The notes beneath the pieces are model-generated. The model saw only the letters and a program-made list of their open reading frames with translations, was not told the DNA's origin and searched no databases. 24,942 nt of DNA from a virus, in IMG/VR virus record IMGVR_UViG_3300046450_001536, positions 1-24,942 of that record; one strand, given 5' to 3'. Shown here one piece after another: positions 7,900 to 14,001 of the stretch; the stretch's first letter is position 1, and each line of letters opens with the position of its first letter. A program made the translations under genes and the position numbers.

Positions 7900-9004
7900 C
7901 TATAGTCTCCTTCATTAAATTGCCAATCTTTTCATAAGAATACTCATAGGCCTGTTTTAACCCGTTTGACTTCATTTTTTTTAAGTCTTCTGAGTTTTCA
8001 TACACATGTCTCATTACTTCTCTGAGTCCATTTATATCAATAGAACACCAGTTTTCATTTGGGGTGAACAGATTTGGAAGAGTATCCATCATGCCATAAA
8101 CTGGTTCCATTCTTCCTTCAATTAAAAAACCTGCTTGTTCTATAAAGTCAGACATTCCTCCTATGTTCGTACAGATAGGAATGTTTCCAAAACCCATAGC
8201 ATCAAAAGCAGGAATACACCAAGCTTCTCCATAGCTAGGCATTACAAAACAATCACAAGAATTATGTAGTCTATATAGCTCAAGTTCTGTGGTGTAGTCT
8301 GTAACTATTAAGTCTTCTTTATATTTGTCTATACTGTCAAATTTTTTAATCTTAGTTTTAACAGTATTGCACATATCTCTAACGCTCAACGCTAACTTCT
8401 CAGGCTCTACGTCATGCCTGTTAGTTTTTATTAAGAGAGATACTGGTTCTTCTGGCTCAAACTCAGTGTGAAAAGCTCTTATAAAAGCTTCTATGTTTTT
8501 TCTTTTGTTCCAGTCTGCAATCGTATAGAAAACAAACGAATCTTTGGCCGACGGAAAGTCTATCTTATCGTAGGTTCTCTCAAACTTTGAAAAGTCTGTT
8601 GCATGAGGAATTACTTTTATCGGTACAGTAACTCCGCTATCGACTGAGACGTGTGCCATTTGGTTATTTATGACCCACGCTTCGTCCATCATGTTTATTC
8701 TTCTAGCCCAGTCAGAGTCGATGAAGTTGCTAGTCTCAGTCGCGTACAGGGCTATATTTTTTTTAAACGCACTGCTGTATTCCATAAAATGAGGCAGTGT
8801 GTGTTGTATGCATACATCACAAGATTCAGAGCTTTTATTTTCTAGCTCAATTATTCTACTAGGTAATTCTACCTGTTTGTTGTTGAGCTTAATCGCTCTG
8901 GGGACAACATCTACACCGGCAGCGTCTAGTGACAATATATAGTCAATCGCTGCATTTCCCCAACCAGTGCCGTCTCTATAGCAGCCTACATAAAGAACTT
9001 TCAT
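7892..9004 (-). CDS. GT4-like glycosyltransferase (GT-B fold)
   Basis: The frame could extend to a TTG at 9052, but ATG at 9004 fits best: it gives the natural GT-B start MKVLYVGCYR and an ATGA overlap with the upstream gene. The product has 370 residues. VIPHATDFSKF (131-141) and ADWNKRKN (163-170, with the phosphate-binding Lys/Arg) mark the second Rossmann domain. SYGEAWCIPAFDAMGFG (257-273) is the donor motif, but EX7E reads Glu260-x7-Asp268, a conservative change. NIGGMSDFI follows as expected. A retaining transferase using a nucleotide sugar is likely; substrate unknown. It is one of three consecutive GT4-type genes that differ clearly from one another. Confidence 0.85.
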   Translation of the reverse strand: MKVLYVGCYRDGTGWGNAAIDYILSLDAAGVDVVPRAIKLNNKQVELPSRIIELENKSSESCDVCIQHTLPHFMEYSSAFKKNIALYATETSNFIDSDWARRINMMDEAWVINNQMAHVSVDSGVTVPIKVIPHATDFSKFERTYDKIDFPSAKDSFVFYTIADWNKRKNIEAFIRAFHTEFEPEEPVSLLIKTNRHDVEPEKLALSVRDMCNTVKTKIKKFDSIDKYKEDLIVTDYTTELELYRLHNSCDCFVMPSYGEAWCIPAFDAMGFGNIPICTNIGGMSDFIEQAGFLIEGRMEPVYGMMDTLPNLFTPNENWCSIDINGLREVMRHVYENSEDLKKMKSNGLKQAYEYSYEKIGNLMKETIDA

Positions 9005-10638
9005 TTTACGTATTCTTTTCTCTTTTTTTCCCAAAAATTCTTTAATTCGCAAAGCTCGGCTATCATATCATACGCTTTTTCTCTATCGAACGGCTCGTAT
9101 AAAGGCTTAAGAAATTTGAACGAATCTTCATTAAGATAAGCATCGCCCATTCCATTAATAAACATTTGATAGTTTAAATCTCTTATTAATCTAGACTCGA
9201 AATAAGTGTTAAGCTTTTCTGGCTCTCCTAGAACTTCTGCTATAAGCCATCTAGCATATTCTGAGTTTGTCATATTGTCAGTATTTACTTTTTTAGGATT
9301 GTGTATCCTAGAGGGCGACATCCATGTTTCCTCCATGGATTTAACTTCTACTGAATCAAAATAGTTTTCCCACTTTTTAGCTGTTTTGTCCCATTGGTAA
9401 TACTTCTCAAAATTTAACCTTGTGTTCTTTGAGAGTGTATCTCTTTCGCTTTTTTGCATTTTAAAAAACTTTTGAATTTGTTTTGCTGTGTCTTCATTGT
9501 CTGGAACTGCTCTATTACACCCTGTCTCTAATTCGTTATAGAGAGCCTTTGGCTTTAGAGGTGTTCCTCCCAGCTTTCTAATTACACTACTCATTGCAGA
9601 GTAATCAACACTCATTACCGGAATTCCACAAGCCGCAGCTTCTACTTGAGGAAGACCAAATCCTTCACTGTTAGAATACTGTATGTACAAGTCAAAAACA
9701 TTCATGACCTTAGAAAGGTATTCATATGAAACACCTCTTTGGACATTTGAGAACGACGCGGAAAATCTTCCACAGTTTGAACATTTTGCTCTTGCGTCAG
9801 AAAAGAAGGTGGGAAAACTATGTCCACATTCACCACAAGAGTATGTAAACAATACCTTGTTGGCTATTTTGTATTGATTTAATAGCTTTGGTATATCCCA
9901 TCCCAAATCTGGATAACTAGTATGACAATACAGATAGGCATTTTTTTCACCGCTAGATTGAAGGAACTTGCTAAAGGACTCAAACAGGTCGGGAAATAGT
10001 TTACGCCTTTGGTTCCTCATTACGGTTCCAACAATTTTTGAATCTGGGTCAATCCCCATAGACTCTTTATGCGCTCTCTTGTCTTCAACAGGCGCATAAA
10101 CTTCATTGGCAGAAGGTGGCGCTGAGCCTAAACAGTTTATACTACCGTTTGATTCTTTTCTTAATACCTCTGCTCCCCAGTCTGAATACGCAAATGCAGC
10201 ATCGGCGCTAGAAAAGGTTGATAACCATTGTTCATTTTGAGGGTTTGCATCTACTGTTGGCATGATTACCCAATTAAAGAAAGGTCTAAATGGAGACCTT
10301 TCTTGGTATTCAAACATCCAAAAATCTCTGATGTCGCAGACTATGTCTGGCAAAAAGCTTAACAGTACTGATTCAAATTTCCACGCTCCAAACTGATTAC
10401 TTGGACTTGAATCATATTTTTCTTGATCTCTTTCGTTGTCTTTAGCTGGTAAATTGCCAAAGAAATGCCAAGGTATATCAGCCCTTTTTGGGTCTACATC
10501 AGATCCGTAACTAGCAAATTCTGCTAATTCGTATTTTCCTGTAGAATGCAGTCTCTTCATTACTTCTCTGAGGTATGTTGCATAACCAGTATGTAAATAC
10601 GTAGCCTCTCCGCAAAATAGTATTCTTTTTTTTCTCAT
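9001..10638 (-). CDS. GT4-like glycosyltransferase with internal zinc ribbon
   Basis: At 545 residues this is longer than a usual GT4 enzyme (about 350-420). The N-terminal half begins with KKRILFCGEATYLHTGYA, an acceptor-side Rossmann with a glycine loop. The donor half has GTVMRNQRRKLF (204-215) with basic phosphate-binding residues and SEGFGLPQVEAAACGIPV (324-341), with a complete EX7E (Glu325, Glu333). Between them is C268-x2-C271-x14-C286-x2-C289, a zinc ribbon inserted between the Rossmann strands before VSYEYLSKVMNVFDL. A helical, charged tail of about 120 residues follows the GT domain. The ATG overlaps the sigma stop as ATGA. The ribbon may bind a protein or nucleic acid acceptor; that is speculation. 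Confidence 0.86.
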   Translation of the reverse strand: MRKKRILFCGEATYLHTGYATYLREVMKRLHSTGKYELAEFASYGSDVDPKRADIPWHFFGNLPAKDNERDQEKYDSSPSNQFGAWKFESVLLSFLPDIVCDIRDFWMFEYQERSPFRPFFNWVIMPTVDANPQNEQWLSTFSSADAAFAYSDWGAEVLRKESNGSINCLGSAPPSANEVYAPVEDKRAHKESMGIDPDSKIVGTVMRNQRRKLFPDLFESFSKFLQSSGEKNAYLYCHTSYPDLGWDIPKLLNQYKIANKVLFTYSCGECGHSFPTFFSDARAKCSNCGRFSASFSNVQRGVSYEYLSKVMNVFDLYIQYSNSEGFGLPQVEAAACGIPVMSVDYSAMSSVIRKLGGTPLKPKALYNELETGCNRAVPDNEDTAKQIQKFFKMQKSERDTLSKNTRLNFEKYYQWDKTAKKWENYFDSVEVKSMEETWMSPSRIHNPKKVNTDNMTNSEYARWLIAEVLGEPEKLNTYFESRLIRDLNYQMFINGMGDAYLNEDSFKFLKPLYEPFDREKAYDMIAELCELKNFWEKKRKEYVK

Positions 10639-11237
10639 GAATTTACATCTCTCAACATTTGTATTATGAGACTTATTTTGTCAGACACTTCATTTTTTGT
10701 ATTTAAGGTATACTCAGAAATTTCTTTATTAGTATATCCTTGAAGTCTTAGCTTAATTATGAACTTATACTCTTCAGGAAAAGATTCTGGAAGATAGTCA
10801 AGTATAGATTCTTTTGTATTATATCGGAATTGTATTTCAAATTCCTCAATTTTATTTGTTGCGCTTAGCCTGTTTAGTTTCTTCTTAAGTTTATGTATTT
10901 CGTTTTTTATGCATATAGACGCATAAGTGCTAAACTTAGATTTTTCTTCTACATAAGTCCTTATAGACTTTAGCAATCCAATGAGACCAGCCTGTATGTA
11001 GTCTTCAAAGTTAGAATCATCTAAAAAATAAAGAGCTTGAGAAACAACCAGTCCGTAATGTTTACGGATTAGCGCATCTTCGGTAAGCTCTTTTTGTTTA
11101 GACGTGTCTTGACTAGTCTTTAACTGTTTGCTGTTCTTTTGTTGCGTTAAAGAATTTGAATTCTGTGACTCTGAATTTTGTTGAATATCTTTTTTGACCA
11201 CTTTTATCAACCCAAGAGTTGTTTCTAGCAGAGGCAA
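10635..11237 (-). CDS. Sigma-70-family RNA polymerase sigma factor, start uncertain
   Basis: The recognisable protein has sigma region 2 at about residues 55-120: LIRKHYGLVVSQA, then DDSNFEDYIQAGLIGLLKSI (core-binding) and KFSTYASICIKNEIHKL (-10 recognition helix). Region 4 at about 150-198 includes EEYKFIIKLRLQGYTNKEISEY and a degenerate helix-turn-helix. Phage sigmas of this kind redirect host RNA polymerase to phage promoters. No in-frame ATG precedes region 2. The only usual starts are TTG at 11237 or 11210 and GTG at 11201, all inside ssb and without a clear ribosome site; the coordinates give the longest option. The Q/N/S/K-rich first 50 residues overlap ssb in another frame and may not all be translated. 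Confidence 0.75.
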   Translation of the reverse strand: MPLLETTLGLIKVVKKDIQQNSESQNSNSLTQQKNSKQLKTSQDTSKQKELTEDALIRKHYGLVVSQALYFLDDSNFEDYIQAGLIGLLKSIRTYVEEKSKFSTYASICIKNEIHKLKKKLNRLSATNKIEEFEIQFRYNTKESILDYLPESFPEEYKFIIKLRLQGYTNKEISEYTLNTKNEVSDKISLIIQMLRDVNS

Positions 11238-11469
11238 CTAAATCAATTACGCTTCCTTTGGAGCAGTGACGGCTAATAGTTTCTCCGCCAGAGTCCCAAG
11301 CCTCAAAATCGAAGAAGTTTACGGTCTTCTTCTTTTCTCCATTTTTTTCTTTTCTATATTCGGTAATAGCCAAGGTAAAAGTGCAGAGGTTTGTGTGTTC
11401 AAATTCTACAATTTTTGGATTGTCTACTAGTTTCCCAATAAATCTACAATAGTTTGAAATCGTATTCAT
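11113..11469 (-). CDS. ssb: Single-stranded DNA-binding protein
   Basis: A 118-residue OB-fold SSB. Strand patterns fit bacterial SSB: NYCRFIGKLVDNPKI at 6-20, CTFTLAITEYRK at 29-40, VNFFDFEAWDSGGETISRH at 50-68 (the W-x--E strand and helix), KGSVIDLVASARNNSWVD at 71-88 and the last strand KFRVTEFKFFN at 98-108. It coats single-stranded DNA at the fork and during recombination. The end KEQQTVKD lacks the long linker and acidic DDDIPF-like tip through which bacterial SSBs recruit partners. It is the first gene after the promoter at 11505-11533, with GAGG nine bases before its ATG. Its last part overlaps the possible sigma start region. Confidence 0.88.
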   Translation of the reverse strand: MNTISNYCRFIGKLVDNPKIVEFEHTNLCTFTLAITEYRKEKNGEKKKTVNFFDFEAWDSGGETISRHCSKGSVIDLVASARNNSWVDKSGQKRYSTKFRVTEFKFFNATKEQQTVKD

Positions 11470-11487
11470 TCAATAGTGCCTCATGTT

Positions 11488-11500
11488 TAATACTGTATTA
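11488..11500. promoter_or_regulatory. 13-base palindrome, operator candidate at ssb promoter
   Basis: TAATAC and GTATTA face each other around one central base. The element starts four bases after the -10 box (11505-11510) and covers the expected transcription start near 11498. A dimeric regulator bound here would block initiation. Arms of only six AT-rich bases mean chance cannot be ruled out, but it sits in the only sizeable non-coding gap of the window. Confidence 0.42.
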
Positions 11501-11504
11501 GTAA

Positions 11505-11533
11505 GTTATAGTCTCGGTTTAAAAAAATGTCAA
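11505..11533 (-). promoter_or_regulatory. Sigma-70 type promoter for ssb, sigma and sugar genes
   Basis: On the minus strand an exact -35 box TTGACA (11533-11528) is followed by a 17-base spacer, beginning with seven T, and a -10 box TATAAC (11510-11505), five of six consensus bases. The stop codon of the polymerase C-half gene (TGA, 11532-11530) lies inside the -35 box. Transcription should begin near 11498, giving a leader of about 30 bases before the ssb ATG at 11469. It is in the only intergenic space above 25 bases and should be read by the host housekeeping polymerase, suggesting early or constitutive expression of the left half of the window. Confidence 0.75.
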
Positions 11534-13122
11534 CTTAACTCGATCACTTCATTTAGTATGAAGCCATCATCTAGTTGATATCGCTTCTTTTTTGAATCTT
11601 GGCCAATCATAATAATGTTGTTTCCTTCGTATAAGATATTTTTATAAGACAACCACTGATCATTAAAAACCGTAACGGTATCCATAGTGCCTGTAGTGTC
11701 TTCTACACATAAGAAAGCCATCTCTAATCCTATAGACTTACCCTTTTTAACGACGTATTTTTTTACTTCGCTTACGGTGACAGCCATCTTAATGTTCCCT
11801 CTTTTACCATCAATAAATTCTTTAATGGTCGTGTTTGCTAAACTTATGTCATGTGCTTCGATTCTTGAATACGTGAGTGCTATTCCTAGATAATTTTCCT
11901 CTGTTCTGATTACCCATTCTGAATCATCCTTGAGTGAATAAGACGGCTTTTCACACTGTTTCACTAAGTCAGCCATTATCTGAGATCTCTTAGAGTTAAA
12001 AGCTGCTCCTCCATCCTTTTTAACGGGAATCATAACTTTAAGAAGGCTTGTTAAATTGTCATGGTCTTCAAAGTTCTCTTCTGCCCATTCGGCTTCTTTA
12101 ATGGTGATGTTTGACCAAGTATCAAATTCGTCTAACATCTGCTGTCTAGTTTCCGGAAGACCTGAAAAGAAACCTATTGATATAAGAGCAGTCAGCATTC
12201 TTGAGTTGATTTTTTGAGACGCAATAATCAGAAATTCATACCAACTGGTTTCGCAAAGGCTCTTTCCTAAAGTTTGTTCAAGAAACATTACAGCATCCCT
12301 AAACTTATCAACTTGCCTCATTCCAACAGATTTTATATCAATTAAACCGAAGTGTATTTGGTTATCAATTATGTCGGTCTTAGTGTTTAACGACTTTATT
12401 GATGGTGGACTAATATGTATATCTAAATTTTTTGCATCATTTACCAGTTCTCTTACCTCTCGTTGAGGATCTGGTTTCCCAGACGAGTGTATTAAGTAGT
12501 TGCAATAGAACTCAAGAGGAAAATGGAATTTAGCGTAAGCACTCCAGTATGCACATATTGCGTAAGACACAGCATGTGATTTATTAAAAGCGTAACGACT
12601 AGATTTTTCAATCCAGCTAAAGATTTCTTCAGCTTCTTCTGTAGTGATAATACCTTTTTCAGAAGATCCTTTTAAGAAGTCTTGTTTTACTTTGGCCATA
12701 AGGTCTGCCTTTTTCTTACCAATGGCTTTACGTAAGTTGTCGGCTTCTTGAAGATTAAAACCAGCTAACTGCTGAGCAATCTGCATAGACTGCTCTTGAT
12801 AAACAAGAACTCCTTGAGTCCCTTTTAGAATTGGCTCAAGAGAGGGGTGAAGATAAGTTATTTCTTCTACCCCATTCTTTCTATCAACATAATGCTGAGT
12901 CATTGATTTGCCATCTACGATAGCTTTCAATGTTCCCGGCCTAATAATAGATATTAGAGCAGACAACTCTTCAATGTTTCTTGGTTGAACTCTCTTGGCC
13001 CAAGACTTTCCTAGATTACTTTCTAGTTGAAAAACACCTTTAGTTTTTCCAGAACATATAAGTTCCCAAGCATCTTCATTATCAAATTTAAGTTCAAGTG
13101 GTTCAAATGTGTAAGTTTCCAT
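11530..13122 (-). CDS. dnaE: DNA polymerase III alpha, C-terminal half (fingers, HhH, OB)
   Basis: A 530-residue second half of a family C (DnaE type) replicative polymerase. ATG at 13122 is preferred (AAAAGG nine bases upstream) over a TTG at 13158. It opens METYTFEPLELKF, matching the linker after the palm, then has VFQLES at 30-35, RPG at 61-63, VYQEQSMQIAQ at 107-117, RKAIGKKK at 131-138 and AFNKSHAVSYA at 178-188, all fingers-domain signatures. A helix-hairpin-helix (FGLIDIKSVGMRQ, about 258-270) and an OB fold (about 438-529) follow. The protein ends right after the OB fold: the tau-binding domain of E. coli DnaE is absent and no QxxLF-like clamp motif is obvious. It has no catalytic Asp and must pair with the 13994-15907 product. 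Confidence 0.92.
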   Translation of the reverse strand: METYTFEPLELKFDNEDAWELICSGKTKGVFQLESNLGKSWAKRVQPRNIEELSALISIIRPGTLKAIVDGKSMTQHYVDRKNGVEEITYLHPSLEPILKGTQGVLVYQEQSMQIAQQLAGFNLQEADNLRKAIGKKKADLMAKVKQDFLKGSSEKGIITTEEAEEIFSWIEKSSRYAFNKSHAVSYAICAYWSAYAKFHFPLEFYCNYLIHSSGKPDPQREVRELVNDAKNLDIHISPPSIKSLNTKTDIIDNQIHFGLIDIKSVGMRQVDKFRDAVMFLEQTLGKSLCETSWYEFLIIASQKINSRMLTALISIGFFSGLPETRQQMLDEFDTWSNITIKEAEWAEENFEDHDNLTSLLKVMIPVKKDGGAAFNSKRSQIMADLVKQCEKPSYSLKDDSEWVIRTEENYLGIALTYSRIEAHDISLANTTIKEFIDGKRGNIKMAVTVSEVKKYVVKKGKSIGLEMAFLCVEDTTGTMDTVTVFNDQWLSYKNILYEGNNIIMIGQDSKKKRYQLDDGFILNEVIELS

Positions 13123-13783
13123 CAGCAAAAGCCTTTTCAAATTTAATCTTAGGCGCAATTCTTCTATGCAGTTTCATAAAGCCAATCATTAAATTAGCTG
13201 TATCTTTAACGTCTTGTAATGCATCGTGAGCATTTTCTTTACTTATTCCAAATAAATCTCTCATTGAGTCCATACTTAGAGATTTTACGTCTGCGTTATT
13301 TTCCATCCACATCCATACGTTATCCATCACATCAATTCTATGGATTTTATTAAAGAGAGCCTGCTTGCCTGTTTTTTTATCAACAGGTCCATACAGTTCA
13401 CACATTCGCTGCACGATGGGCATGTCAAACCCAACAATGTTATAACCGGCGGCCATAGGTGCAAAATAAGGAGTGCCTTTCCAGTTGTATTTATTTACGT
13501 AGTTCGTAAACTTTTTCCAAACGGTTCTTTCAGATGGAGCCTTTGCAATTTCTTCTCTGGTTTTACCATTAACCGCCAGAGCTTCGTCTTCAATAGGATC
13601 TAAACCCATTTTGATAGCTTCCTCGTCATCTAATGGACGAATCAAACTTTCAAAGTAACCGTCCGGCTGAACAGTTAATTTTCTCCCATGTATTGCCACT
13701 GCCGCAATTTGTATGGGTTGAGTTTTCTCAGGGTTTCTAGAGCCAGTTTCAAAGTCGAAGACGATAATGTCTTTATAGTTCAT
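13103..13783 (-). CDS. DEDDh 3'-5' exonuclease (DnaQ/epsilon-like)
   Basis: A 226-residue exonuclease. The four motifs are present: VFDFETGS with Asp10 and Glu12, IVGFD with Asp120, and HDALQDVKDT with His186 and Asp191, giving the DEDDh class. HDALQDV is the ExoIII motif of DnaQ and the proofreading epsilon subunit. A long insert (about residues 35-100) carries ETG-like and EEIAKAPSE segments seen in DnaQ relatives. It removes nucleotides from 3' ends. Because it lies between the two halves of the replicative polymerase and overlaps both neighbours (4 bases with the 73-residue gene, 20 with the C-half), a proofreading role in a three-part polymerase is the natural inference. The C-terminal tail AFADGNLHI is not obviously a clamp motif. 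Confidence 0.9.
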   Translation of the reverse strand: MNYKDIIVFDFETGSRNPEKTQPIQIAAVAIHGRKLTVQPDGYFESLIRPLDDEEAIKMGLDPIEDEALAVNGKTREEIAKAPSERTVWKKFTNYVNKYNWKGTPYFAPMAAGYNIVGFDMPIVQRMCELYGPVDKKTGKQALFNKIHRIDVMDNVWMWMENNADVKSLSMDSMRDLFGISKENAHDALQDVKDTANLMIGFMKLHRRIAPKIKFEKAFADGNLHI

Positions 13784-14001
13784 CTTATTTTCCTTTTAAT
13801 ATCAAAAAATTTGTTTAATGCTTCATCAATATTCTCATACAGTTTACTGAAAAAATGTGAGTGAACTTGATATCTAATCTTTTTATGCATTAAGGGGTAA
13901 AAGTCATTGATTCTGCAAATTGTTAAACCTTTGTAGTCAACTGACCTGCCAGACAATATTTTATCCTTTACGTTTTGCGTGTAGCTAGTCTTACTATTCA
14001 T
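13780..14001 (-). CDS. 73-residue unknown protein between polymerase halves
   Basis: A small basic protein. Residues 22-36 (DYKGLTICRINDFYP) look like a beta hairpin; residues 44-70 contain a helix rich in Lys and aromatic residues (FFSKLYENIDEALNKF, then DIKRKI). There is no homing-endonuclease or intein motif. The ATG has a strong AAAGGAG four bases upstream and overlaps the stop of the polymerase N-half by 8 bases; its own stop overlaps the exonuclease as ATGA. The position suggests a role with the split polymerase, such as bridging its parts, or it may simply be a passenger. I do not recognise a family. Confidence 0.72.
   Translation of the reverse strand: MNSKTSYTQNVKDKILSGRSVDYKGLTICRINDFYPLMHKKIRYQVHSHFFSKLYENIDEALNKFFDIKRKIR

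Noticed and set aside
11521-11563. Terminator after the polymerase C-half
   Set aside because: A CTTCAT/ATGAAG hairpin (11547-11563) is within coding DNA, AT-rich and 19 bases from the T run, so it does not form an intrinsic terminator. The T run is the promoter spacer.
13780-14001. Homing endonuclease inserted in the polymerase
   Set aside because: The 73-residue protein has no LAGLIDADG, HNH or GIY-YIG motif.
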